A stretch of DNA of 64,000 nt from Proteromonas lacertae. Taxonomy: Eukaryota > Sar > Bigyra > Opalinata > Proteromonadidae. Below the pieces are notes generated by a model that saw only the letters and a program-made list of their open reading frames with translations, was not told the DNA's origin and did not search any database. Each line of letters starts with the position of its first letter. Within the stretch, counting starts at the first letter, position 1. The position numbers and the translations under genes were made by a program. Location: the NCBI GenBank assembly GCA_002245135.1, contig NGBS01001199.1:1-64000 (forward strand). Reading direction: 5' to 3'. Below are positions 52,361 to 61,816 of the stretch, in pieces.

Positions 52361-54058
52361 TGTGAAGTCACTGTCAAGAATATTGTTGTTACAGAGTCTG
52401 AAGAAGAGAAAATTAGAGCGCTGGTAAATCAATCTTGTAGTATTGGAGAAATTGCCTTAAAAATGGCAAGAACCAAGAGTAGTATTTGGAAGTACTTACA
52501 AATTATGGGGTTGAAGACAACCAAAGCCAAATCAAGTATTTCACCACCTAAGGTTAGAAGAGGGAGAAAGCCAATTATTTTAAACTGTATCATTAGTGGG
52601 CAAGCTGTTAGAGATTATATCTTGAGAAGTCAAGATAATGGCATTACAATTCAATCTGCCAAAGCACTCAGAAATGTGCTACTGAAGAACAGCTTAATCC
52701 CCTTATCAGTATCATTAAGTACAATTCGTCGTTACTGTAAATTATGGAAGATCTATTTTGGAAATAGTGGAGTTTGTCCAAGCTTGACCGAAAAGAACGT
52801 TGAAGAAAGATTAATGACAATATCTCAAAACATATTCTTGGATAATAAGACGATTATGTTCTCAGATGAGTCGATGATTAGACTTGAAATGTTAAAAGTG
52901 TTGGATTAATTATCACTGAAAATGTTATTAAGTATGGGAATATATTCAAAGATAACGTAACTAAGGGAATAAATTCAGTTAGATATTGTCGATTTTTAAA
53001 GAAAACTTTACCGCCTCTAATTAAACAGCATCCATTAGTAAATCATCAGAGACAATGTTATTTCTTACAAGACAATGTCAGCATACATAAAAGTAGTTAT
53101 ACCACAGAATATCTTCTGTGCCATTTGTCATAGTTGGCCATTTGTCTACCAGACACTTTTAAAACAAACTAAATGTATATTCTTACTTGTCTTGATGAAA
53201 AATTGTTACTTTTATACTTACTTTGTTATATGACCTACCTCTGCAGTAAACTTTTTTGTTAATATAAATAGTTTAAATATTTGCGCCATTTGTTTTCTAG
53301 AAATTTTTGAATCAAACTAAATGCATATTTAGCTAATATAGACTAAAATCCATTAGCTGAAATGATTAGAATATAATAATTATTAAATCTTTCTATATAA
53401 AAAAGAAATGTAAAAAATAGGCTTGAGTGAGGCTTGATTCTATATTTTCTATTTTCATTTTAAATGTCTTATGATCAACATTAAGTTGTTCTAATCATTT
53501 CAGCTAATGGATTTTAGTCTATATTAGCTAAATATGCATTTAGTTTGATTCAAAAATTTCTAGAAAACAAATGGCGCAAATATTTAAACTATTTATATTA
53601 ACAAAAAAGTTTACTGCAGAGGTAGGTCATATAACAAAGTAAGTATAAAAGTAACAATTTTTCATCAAGACAAGTAAGAATATACATTTAGTTTGTTTTA
53701 AAAGTGTCTGGTAGACAAATGGCCAACTATGACAAATGGCGCACAACATCTTCAAAGGAACGGTTGAAAACCTATCAGACATCCACCGTTTTCTCCAGAC
53801 TTAAATCCTATTGAAAAGGTCTGGGCAACTCTAAAACACAAGATTAGTGAAGATGAAAACAATTTCAAAGACTTAGATAGCCTAGAAGAAGCTGCAAAAA
53901 GAATTTGGAATGAAATAATGTCAAGCCAAGCCACCAGACATAAATATGCTTTTAGATATCGTGAAGTATGTATGGCATGTCTTTACAAACAGGGTGACTT
54001 CGTTCTAGACAATGACATTAAACGAATTAGAAAGATAACAAACATCCCAGAAGAGTAA
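52361..54058 (+). pseudogene. IS630/Tc1/mariner-superfamily transposase, degenerate and interrupted
   Basis: Starts with helix-turn-helix-like sequence (SCSIGEIALKMARTKSSIWK), then a second HTH region, and MFSDES with the first catalytic Asp. After a frame change and an apparent internal deletion come CYFLQDNVSIHKS (second Asp) and, beyond the insertion at 53117-53747, FSPDLNPIEKVWATLKHKI with the final Glu. A TGA lies just before that block. The C-terminus ends PEE-TAA at 54058. Sits in AT-rich DNA between two island segments. Terminal inverted repeats are not seen. Confidence 0.82.
53117..53747. mobile_element. Foldback (MITE-like) element nested in the transposase gene
   Basis: Near-perfect inverted arms of about 270-300 bp (GTTGGCCATTTGTCTACCAG at both ends in opposite orientation) around a small centre. 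The 6-bp sequence ATCTTC flanks it at 53111-53116 and 53748-53753, a likely target-site duplication. The transposase frame continues on the other side. Confidence 0.85.
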
Positions 54059-54207
54059 TTAGCCTAAAAGAAGGTTTTATATAATTTTTGTAGGGGATTT
54101 TCATTTGATTTTATGTTGGCCAAAATTAATACATATAATATAGTAGCCATTTAAAATATTAAATCAAAAGAATTTCAACTAGTTAGCGTTTAAAATAATT
54201 CGAAGAA

Positions 54208-54418
54208 TATATAGTATATAAATGGGACTCTGGCATATTGTACCATAGTCCCATTTACGTAAGGTTCCTACGGGATTCCTCCTAACAGGGTCTACTTCTC
54301 AACAGAGTCTACTTCCCTACGGGAACTCCTCTAAGCTATTTCTATATCTATCTATGAGACGATCTCCTACGGGTACTCCTGGAAGCTATCTAGAAGTGTT
54401 GGTTACCACGAGGTGATG
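54208..54418 (-). repeat. Inverted terminal copy of the island repeat (left end)
   Basis: Reverse complement of about 61064-61263 with a small internal deletion, preceded by TATATAGTATATAAATGGG, which also forms the outer edge at 61446-61464. The 7.26-kb segment 54208-61464 is therefore bounded by inverted repeats. Confidence 0.8.
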
Positions 54419-54583
54419 GTAATGAAGAAGCAGTGATCTCTTTCGGAGTATGGGTAAGAACGTCTCAGAGGAAGCTTCCTTACCAAGGACGATGTTGCGG
54501 AGCAATATCGGACTTGGATAGGAAGGTTCCGTCGTAGACGTTCTTGTCCATGCCCGGAAGAAGAACTGCTTTCTTCATTACCA
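54418..54583. repeat. Large imperfect palindrome (about 165 bp)
   Basis: TAATGAAGAAGCAG and GTAAGAACGTCT on the left pair with AGACGTTCTTG and CTGCTTTCTTCATTA on the right, with GGAAGCTTCCTTACCAAGG near the centre. From 54584 to 54847 there is no gene, only a short GCTGCCCAAC/GTTGGGCAGC inverted pair. Confidence 0.65.
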
Positions 54584-54847
54584 GGATCATTGAGAAGGTA
54601 CTTTCATTTGATCATCATCCAGGGTTGTTGAATCTCTTGGAGTTGTTGCTGCCCAACAAAGCAAGGTAAACTATTTGCACCATGGTTGGGCAGCTCCGAA
54701 GGTGGTCACTGACTATAGTTATCCTCTTGCTTAGACTTCCTCTATCTATCTATTACTTTCTCATAATAACAGTCTAGGTATCGGCTTCTCCTGTAATGTT
54801 TTTGATCAATCCCAAGACAGAACCTTATCAGGTAAAGCTTACTATCA

Positions 54848-57322
54848 TTAGCTGAATAAGGAAGTACAAATGAATGTTGTAGTAGCTGTAAATGAAACAG
54901 AACCATTGTGATTGTTGGTGTAGTTGAAGTTATCATAGCCATTATAAACGAAGTAGTGCCAGTATGCTGTTGAGTCTGTACGTTTTATCTTATAAGTCCA
55001 GTAAGTGTTTCTCTTATCGAAATGGAAGACCTTTCGGAACTCAACGAATTCTTTCTTATCAGGGTCGGTGAATGCAATGCCGGCATAGGCATTAACATCC
55101 ACTGATCTTCCGCTAGTCGTTGTCATGGTAAGCTCAATTCTATTTGGATAAGCAGTTAAAGTTCCCTTCATAGGCCCACCATAGCCATACTGTAAAACAT
55201 CCATATCAATATTGATCGCCCTAGCGATTACCAGATCTTGACTCTCAAGGACATACTTCCACATTGAAGTCAAGGTCTCATTTATCTGATTAGCTACCGT
55301 GGTAATCTCCGATGATCCATCTCCTTGAGATGCCAGGCTTTCTACTGATGTCTTCAACTCCGTTAACTTCTTCTGGACGTCCTGAACATTGCTATCGACT
55401 GAGTTGATCTTACTTAATTGAGCTGCACTGGTAAAGTTGTTTACTTGAGTCACAGCCAGGTTGTTTAGGTTGTTGACTTTGCCTTGGACTTCAATGACTC
55501 TTGTCTGGCAGTCTCCTATCTTTGAATGTACTTCATTGACCTTGGTTAATTGAGCTGGTGAACAGAAGCTATTGACATTCCCGGTATTGAATCCATCGAT
55601 CTTGGTTCTGATAGCAGCTGCATTGTTGATAGCTGTATCGATCAGTCCTTTACGAGTATTGTTAAAGAAGCCATCCAAGTTCCTTCGTAGGTTGTCTTCT
55701 TCAGTCCTTCTAGCCACGCCGCAGGTTGCATTCACATCATTGATACTTAGAGAATCCACCTTGATCTTGATTGCATCGGTGTTGGCCTTAGTTGTATCAA
55801 TGAAGTTACCACGACCTTCAGTACAGAACTGGTTAATACTCTCCTTGTTGAGGTCATGGACACGTTCATAACACTTATCTATCTTCTCCGATCGATCCGA
55901 AGTACAGAAGTGCTTCACAGCAGTGTTGGTCTCATCGATAGCAGCACTTCTCGGGATAGTACAAAACTCCTTGATCGCGTTGTCAGCATCGTCGATCTCC
56001 TTAGTTCTCTTATCGGTAATGAATCCTTTGATCAGTTCCTCAATGCTCTTGACAATGGTAAGTCTCTCCAAGGAGCAGTAGTTGTTAATGTCTTCGATGG
56101 CTATGCCGGTGATCAGCTCATGGACTTTATCAATCTTCTCCTTCTGTGAGCTACTACAATACTGGTTGATATCATCGATATCTATCTTACTTACAATATC
56201 CTTGGTCTTGTCAATAGCGGTAGCTCTCTCCTCAGTGCAGAAGGTATTCGTCTTGTCAGCTTCTCCATTCAACCCGGCGATCTCTTCCTCCATAGCATTC
56301 ATCTGGTTCTTAAAGTCCTTGTTGTAACCATTGGCAATCTCAATCTCTTGTAAGACCTCCTTGAACTTAATCATGTTGTTGTTAATCACAGTATTGATTG
56401 CCTTGTACTCCTCGTAGTTGTTCTTCATCTTGATCAACTCCTCAGAATCTACTTTGATCTGCTTCTCTAAGTCAGTGAGCTTCGTAAGGCTCTTATCATC
56501 CACCGTAGTGATGTACTTGATCATATCATAGACGTTAACATCCCCGATGTTGAGACTCTCACATAATGACTTCAACAAGGTACTGAGACGATCCAATTTC
56601 TCATCCTCTGATCCCTTCAATTGATCGATTGAAGTATTGGTGGATTCAAGGGCATTGCTTACATCCTCCATGCTCTTATACAACTCTGGTAATTGCTTCT
56701 CCGTGTACTGCTTAAGTTCATTGCTGCAAGTAGCAATATTGCTCAAGGTTGTAATAGTCGTATCTCCGAAGTCTTTAGGGATCTTGTTGTTAAGTAAAGT
56801 ACCTAGGTTCTTAACTTCCTGGAGCTTCTGATCGATACCTTCAATCTTATCAGTCTCATCTAGCACTTCCTTTAAGGTCGATTGAATAGCTTTATGATCT
56901 GGTTGTAAGGTACCTTGAAGGTACTCATGGAGTTGTTGATGATCAGTCTCTAGCTTAGCCAACTTCGTAGATGACTCCTCCGAGTGATCATCCAACTTTC
57001 TCTTGATAGCTGTTGTGGATGAGGTTACTTCTTCTTGTTGCTTCTGATTGATACTGACGGGTGTTCCTCGGAGGACTTCTTGGATAGTGCTTACCAATGG
57101 AGGATTGATCTTATCATAGTCTATCACGGCCTTGAGTTCACCAGAACCCAAGGCCTTTTGAATCACTTCCTGGGAGTCTTGAAACAACATGTCCTTATCA
57201 TACTTAGCAACAACCTTCCCATCTATCTTTTGCTTCACATCGTAAGTAGTCTTGTCGATAGTATTAAGTAACCTTAACATCTCCTCATCGTTCTCCCGTA
57301 AGTTGTTCCCGGTGTTGAACAT
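54848..57322 (-). CDS. Large repeat protein with shaft-and-head layout, fibre-like, 824 aa
   Basis: ATG at 57322, with TTACCTAGG ending 2 bases upstream; ends in three consecutive stops (TAA TGA TAG). Residues 1-350 are helical and charged. From about 355 to 650 there are roughly nine irregular repeats with the pattern (I/V)N-x-(F/Y)C(S/T)xxxxxxID, spaced mostly 20-40 residues (INQYCSSSQKEKID, INNYCSLERLTIV, VKHFCTSDRSEKID, VNSFCSPAQLTKVN). The last ~139 residues are beta-like and aromatic (DVLQYGYGGPMKGTLTAYPN; TYWTYKIKRTDSTAYWHY). This shaft-plus-globular-head form recalls phage and viral fibres, by layout only. No signal peptide or membrane segment. Intact. Confidence 0.6.
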   Translation of the reverse strand: MFNTGNNLRENDEEMLRLLNTIDKTTYDVKQKIDGKVVAKYDKDMLFQDSQEVIQKALGSGELKAVIDYDKINPPLVSTIQEVLRGTPVSINQKQQEEVTSSTTAIKRKLDDHSEESSTKLAKLETDHQQLHEYLQGTLQPDHKAIQSTLKEVLDETDKIEGIDQKLQEVKNLGTLLNNKIPKDFGDTTITTLSNIATCSNELKQYTEKQLPELYKSMEDVSNALESTNTSIDQLKGSEDEKLDRLSTLLKSLCESLNIGDVNVYDMIKYITTVDDKSLTKLTDLEKQIKVDSEELIKMKNNYEEYKAINTVINNNMIKFKEVLQEIEIANGYNKDFKNQMNAMEEEIAGLNGEADKTNTFCTEERATAIDKTKDIVSKIDIDDINQYCSSSQKEKIDKVHELITGIAIEDINNYCSLERLTIVKSIEELIKGFITDKRTKEIDDADNAIKEFCTIPRSAAIDETNTAVKHFCTSDRSEKIDKCYERVHDLNKESINQFCTEGRGNFIDTTKANTDAIKIKVDSLSINDVNATCGVARRTEEDNLRRNLDGFFNNTRKGLIDTAINNAAAIRTKIDGFNTGNVNSFCSPAQLTKVNEVHSKIGDCQTRVIEVQGKVNNLNNLAVTQVNNFTSAAQLSKINSVDSNVQDVQKKLTELKTSVESLASQGDGSSEITTVANQINETLTSMWKYVLESQDLVIARAINIDMDVLQYGYGGPMKGTLTAYPNRIELTMTTTSGRSVDVNAYAGIAFTDPDKKEFVEFRKVFHFDKRNTYWTYKIKRTDSTAYWHYFVYNGYDNFNYTNNHNGSVSFTATTTFICTSLFS

Positions 57323-57499
57323 TGCCTAGGTAATGATTCCAAATCAGAACTTTACTTATAGATCCAGGAGCTACTTTACTAATATGACTTCTCAGGTATC
57401 TGTTATATCATAACATGCCCTGGCCTTCAACAGCTTTGCCTACCTCCCGAGAAGTACCTTGTTAACTCTATCCACACGATGAACTTCAACTCCTTACGA

Positions 57500-58400
57500 T
57501 TACTAGCTGATGGATGTAGATGACTTTATCGGTCTTTGTAATGAGTTGCGTGATCTCTATGCTGTGAACTTCATAGTCTCGATCATCATCTACCATCTTA
57601 ACTTACAATGCTTCTATTCGGATAAGACTTATACGATAGTCAGAAGCCTCCTTTGTAGTTCAACTACTCTCCGTAGACTTCATTTGCACCTTTGACTTCC
57701 AAGGATCTACTAATCGTCTCTCTATTCCAGATGCTCCTTTACCTTCTTGGACTTCTCGGACGTGATAGACATTGCCTATGAAGTACTTTGTCTTCACTCT
57801 TGGTTCTAGCAGTCTATGATCCACTGCTATGGTAAGTACCTTGAGACTGATTGCTGAAGTTAGAGTTGATCTCATCCTTAACATCTCTTGAAGAACTACT
57901 TGTGATCTTTACCGATACATATCTCTTGAACTGATGGTAACCCTTCAAGTGACAATTCCTTCTAGTTCTAGTTCATCGAAGTTGTTGATCCTCAGTAATG
58001 TACTAGCCTTCAGTCTGATCACTACTAGTCTCGGTATTGTTGAAGTCAGTGTCTTTACCTATCTACTATTAATCACCTTACGATCGATAGCTTATAGACT
58101 CTTGGACATCAATGCCAGTGTTGCTACTTGAGGAGTATACGATATCTCTGCTCTACTTACTTGCTTACTAGTAATGATTCCTAGCATCACAAGTAAGGAC
58201 TACTTAGGTAAAGGATTATCCATCACACTTCCTATAGTCTGCAATTGTAACTCTTTATGTACCTACAACTACTTCATGATCTTCAGAGTCATTGATCCAA
58301 GGATGTTATCTTGGGGGTTGTTGATGTCCTTACTATCATTGACTTATCCGAGACTCCTTTAGTTTATTTAATTGATTACTTACCATGTCCTTGAGTTGCT
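57500..58400. other. Island stretch with decayed coding potential on both strands
   Basis: On the plus strand one frame from about 57834 to 58362 is open except for two TGA codons and encodes hydrophobic stretches (SVFTYLLLITL; ALLTCLLVMIP). On the minus strand, pieces such as HLKGYHQFKRYVSVKI and YFIGNVYHVREVQEGKGAS (57660-58140) look more like island proteins, but change frame and contain stops. I cannot decide which strand was the gene. No gene is seen at 57323-57499. Confidence 0.35.
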
Positions 58401-58537
58401 CATCTCCGTAAGGCTCCTTGAATTGATTATTTCTATTGTCCTCGGTCATACCCAAGGTAACATTTTACTAAGTACCAACAATGTTAATCACGTTCCTTAT
58501 CAGGAGATGCGTTTACTACTACTACTACTTGTGGAAG

Positions 58538-59317
58538 TTATGATGACTTTGCCTGGTAAGGAGTTGCTTCAGAAGCTAGCTTCAGATGCTTCGCTGGAGG
58601 ATCACTTGAAGCAGCTCGCGATGGTACTGAGGGTGTTGTTATTGGTCTCTTCTTCGGAGGATTACTAAGCTGTTTTTGTCTCCTCATTGATTCTATCCTG
58701 AGTCGGAGATGATCTTCATATTGTCTTAAGCGATGATACAGACTCAAGAGACAGCACATCGGAAGTGACTTTACCTTTAGATCTACGTGAAAGTTGATGT
58801 GTCCATCTTTGATAGATAAAACTATCTTGGCCTGGCAAGACTTCTCTTTGAGGTGAGCAGCATCACATAGAAATGAAATAATCTTATCGAACATCCCATC
58901 ATGGTCGATTAGATCATTGTTGTCCTTGATTGTCTTAAGAATCTCATGTATACTGTGTTGCATAAGCTGATTAATTATATCCCTTGTTTTATCACTGGAG
59001 TTGATGGAGATTCCTGGTTGTTGATTCTTAGTAGGTTTCCCAGATCTACATCTTGGACAACATCGATAGTAGTCTCCATTGGGCTTTAACATCATCGATG
59101 AAGCGAAGTGCATATGGCATCTACTGCAGGACATAGTCTTGGCTATGAGTTCACTGTTCTCTTCCAAGGCTTTACGTTCCTCATGGCATCGGGCTATTGT
59201 CTTCTGCTTTGCCTTTCGCAAGAGAGCTCTACAAGAACTACAACAGCTGTATGCTCTTCCATCAGCTTCAGATTGGAACTCCTTCTTACATCGACTACAT
59301 TTGACGATGGATTGCAT
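58538..59317 (-). CDS. Zinc-ribbon protein, 259 aa
   Basis: ATG at 59317. Two similar Cys4 zinc-ribbon-like units at the N-terminus: CSRCKKEF...CCSSCRALLRK and CSRCHMHF...CCPRCRSGKP. A helical/globular middle (RDIINQLMQHSIHEILKTIK) and a Pro/Lys-rich tail (PPKKRPITTPSVPSRA) follow. Paired CxxC units followed by a basic helix occur in proteins of giant viruses and fungi. A nucleic-acid-binding role is plausible but inferred. Intact, TAA. Confidence 0.6.
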   Translation of the reverse strand: MQSIVKCSRCKKEFQSEADGRAYSCCSSCRALLRKAKQKTIARCHEERKALEENSELIAKTMSCSRCHMHFASSMMLKPNGDYYRCCPRCRSGKPTKNQQPGISINSSDKTRDIINQLMQHSIHEILKTIKDNNDLIDHDGMFDKIISFLCDAAHLKEKSCQAKIVLSIKDGHINFHVDLKVKSLPMCCLLSLYHRLRQYEDHLRLRIESMRRQKQLSNPPKKRPITTPSVPSRAASSDPPAKHLKLASEATPYQAKSS

Positions 59318-59866
59318 GGTTACCAATTAAGTATAAAAATAACTAGAAATATCTTAATGCCTTGAGTGACTGTAATAATAGACTGGTTACTACATATTGA
59401 TCTCATGGTTATTAGGTACTTGTTTATTAGCTTTACTTCTATGAGTACTTATTCATATCTATGAATGATGCTTAGTAGATAGTCTGTAACTTGGTTACTA
59501 CATACTGATCACTTAGATAAGCTATTGGAATTTAGCAACTAAGTGCAGGATCTATTTTCTATGTCCCTATTTTTAAACCTTATTTACGATGTCCTTATGT
59601 CCGGTCAGTTCAATTTTTCTTGGCCTTATCAGAGTTGTGAATGCACCTCCAACTCCTAGGCTTCTTGTAGTAGGGGTCACTCAATGCTTCCTAAGCTCCT
59701 GCTGTTGATCTCATTCCAGTGTTAGGGTATCTAGTACTGTACTTTATAGTGAACTGTTGATTACAGATTCATCTCTATTCAATTTTTTCTTTGCAGTTTG
59801 GATCTCTAATGTGGTTGATGATGGTTTTGATAGATACTAGAAGGCCATGTAGGCTGTGGTATGGAT

Positions 59867-59960
59867 TTTATGCAGTATCAGCGGTGGGGTTCGAACCCGG
59901 AGGGGATGGGATGTTGGTACCTGGTCTGCCCACTAGGGCATCTTGAACTTGCTTATGGAT
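59867..59960 (-). other. tRNA-like / tRNA-derived SINE-like sequence
   Basis: The minus strand has GGGTTCGAACCCC, a perfect RNA polymerase III B-box/T-loop, about 40 bases after CCCTAGTGGGCAGACC, which resembles an A-box/D-arm. The acceptor and T stems do not pair fully, so it is not a normal tRNA. It may be the head of a SINE extending toward 59560. The flanks 59318-59866 and 59961-60243 have no genes; GGTTACTACATA occurs twice (59385, 59503). Confidence 0.4.
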
Positions 59961-60243
59961 TGCTGATCCTAGTATATGTATTGTTCAGCTACAGTATTTA
60001 GTGAATAGCTTCAGAATGATTCCTATTCAATCTCCATTGGACAGATGATGGGGAATTGACCTTAAGAAATTGCTCATTAGCTTACCTCCAGTAACATCTC
60101 TAACAAGTGCTCAGGTAAGTTCCTACTTATCCTAGGCTTCCCAATCACGGTATCCACGTTTCTACGATTGCTTAGATGATGATGCTGTCCTCGGGAATGA
60201 ACTTTACCTTCAGGAATAAATAAACTAAACTGGTATGTAAGGA

Positions 60244-60902
60244 GCTTCCTAGTAGATGACTTACAAGGTCAATGGAAGATAGCTACAGAACCCTCCCGAG
60301 ATTGTTTATCACGATCTTCAAGGCCTTTGAGAAATTCAGAACTAGCTGGAGCCTCTTGAATTCAAGTCTTAGAAGGACAATGAAACTTACCTAGGCAATG
60401 ATCCTGTGGATGTTCCTTGACTTTGTAATGAAGTCTCTCTTGATGGAAGTTCCATGGCTTTGACGGGAGGTTCCTCCTTGAGTTACAACTCAAGGAGGAA
60501 CATCCCTTCCTTGCTAGATGATAGTTGAATGTTACCTAGTTGAATTATAAGGCCATTGTAACTTACCTCTAGGAAGCTCCCGAGAATGCTTACAATAATC
60601 TTCAAGGCCTTGAGAAAATCCAGTACTAACCAGAACCTCCAGTTGTAAAGTCACTGATTAATAGAAGAACCATCAAGACCTTCCCAGATACGTCCAGCCG
60701 TGCATGACTGCGTCAGGGAATCTCCCATCGTGGGAGATTCCCTTCCTTGCCAACACGGCTGTTCTTCTCGGGAAGATCTTGGATGAACTTACCTAGGAGA
60801 GTTATAAGGATGATAAAACATACCTTCAGAAGCCTTCCGAGATTGCTAATCATTATCTTCAAGGGCCTTGAGAAATCCACAACTAGCTAGAACCTCCCGA
60901 GT
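60244..60902. repeat. Three diverged ~270-bp repeats with intervening hairpins
   Basis: A block CTCCCGAGATTG...ATCTTCAAGGCC(T)TTGAGAAA...GAACCTCC occurs at about 60290, 60572 and 60830. Between copies lie hairpins: 60465-60506 (arm GGGAGGTTCCTCCTTGAGTT) and 60716-60741 (GGGAATCTCCCA/TGGGAGATTCCC, inside an outer CAGCCGTG/CACGGCTG pair). Each hairpin is followed by CTTCCTTGC. CTTACCTAGG also recurs. No gene. Confidence 0.7.
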
Positions 60903-60970
60903 TACCATTTGGTAACTTGTTAACAATTGTTAACTTGTTAACAATTGGTAACAAGTTAACAATTGTAAAC
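60901..60970. repeat. Nested GTTAACAATTG palindromes
   Basis: Alternating GGTAACTTGTTAACAATTG and its complements over 70 bp, directly before the 368-bp repeat. Confidence 0.8.
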
Positions 60971-61328
60971 TCCCGGTTCCACGATTGGTTTCCACGGTTC
61001 AATTAAAAGCCCTTACAAGGTCACCAGCGTAGCAAGGAGAGTCAAGAGCATGATTAGAATCATCACCTCGAGGTAACCAACACTTCTAGATAGCTTCCAG
61101 GAGTACCTGTAGGAGATCGTCTCATAGATAGGTATAGGTAGGTATAGGAAGGTATTGATAGGTATAGAAATAGCTTAGAGGAGTCCCCGTAGGAAGTAGA
61201 CTCTGTTGAGAAGTAGACCCTGTTAGGAGGAATCCCGTAGGAACCTTACGTAAATGGGACTATGGTACATTATGCCAGAGTTCTAACGAGTTTTCTAGGA
61301 GTCCGTCCCCTTCTAGATTCAGAGTTGA
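60961..61328 (+). repeat. 368-bp island repeat, copy 2 (right end)
   Basis: Same as 46349-46716 with about two differences. Its last part is the left arm of the palindrome at 61251-61453. Confidence 0.92.
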
Positions 61329-61453
61329 CCTTTACGGGAGCTTCATCGATGCAATCGATGAAGCTCCCGTAAAAGTCAACTCTGAATCTAGAAAGGGACG
61401 GACCCCTAGAAAACTCGTTAGGACTCTGGCATAATGTGCCAGAGTCCCATTTA
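61251..61453. repeat. Near-perfect palindrome, 100-bp arms, 3-bp centre
   Basis: Arms 61251-61350 and 61354-61453 match at 94 of 100 positions by my base-by-base comparison. Both outer ends read TAAATGGGAC when read inward. It forms the right end of the island. Confidence 0.92.
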
Positions 61454-61464
61454 TATACTATATA

Positions 61465-61816
61465 GAAGAAGGATTTGGATTTTAGGCTCGAGCTTGACTT
61501 AATTTATTTTGTTAAATAGAAAGAGATATGTAATCTTATATTTTCAAAATTATATATTATGATGTTTTTATTTATGATATATTAGAAAAATCAAATAAAA
61601 AACAAAAGAAAGTTAAAAAAAATGAATCGAAAGGGTTTTTTGAAACTACTATTTTGCTTTATGAAATGAACGCATAGAATTACTGAGGAGTTTTGGTGAG
61701 TGAAAAGCACAACGAAAGTCACAAAACACGAAAGTGACGTGTTTTTCCTAACCCAGAAAAATACACTAAATATGTATGATATTATTAATAACATAAAATA
61801 ACTATGAAAATATATA
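61465..61816. other. AT-rich intergenic flank
   Basis: Sharp change from GC-richer island to AT-rich DNA at about 61465. No gene or repeat is recognised here. Confidence 0.5.

Noticed and set aside
59867-59960. Functional tRNA gene
   Set aside because: The T-loop is perfect, but the T stem has two mismatches and no matching acceptor stem was found at a normal distance.
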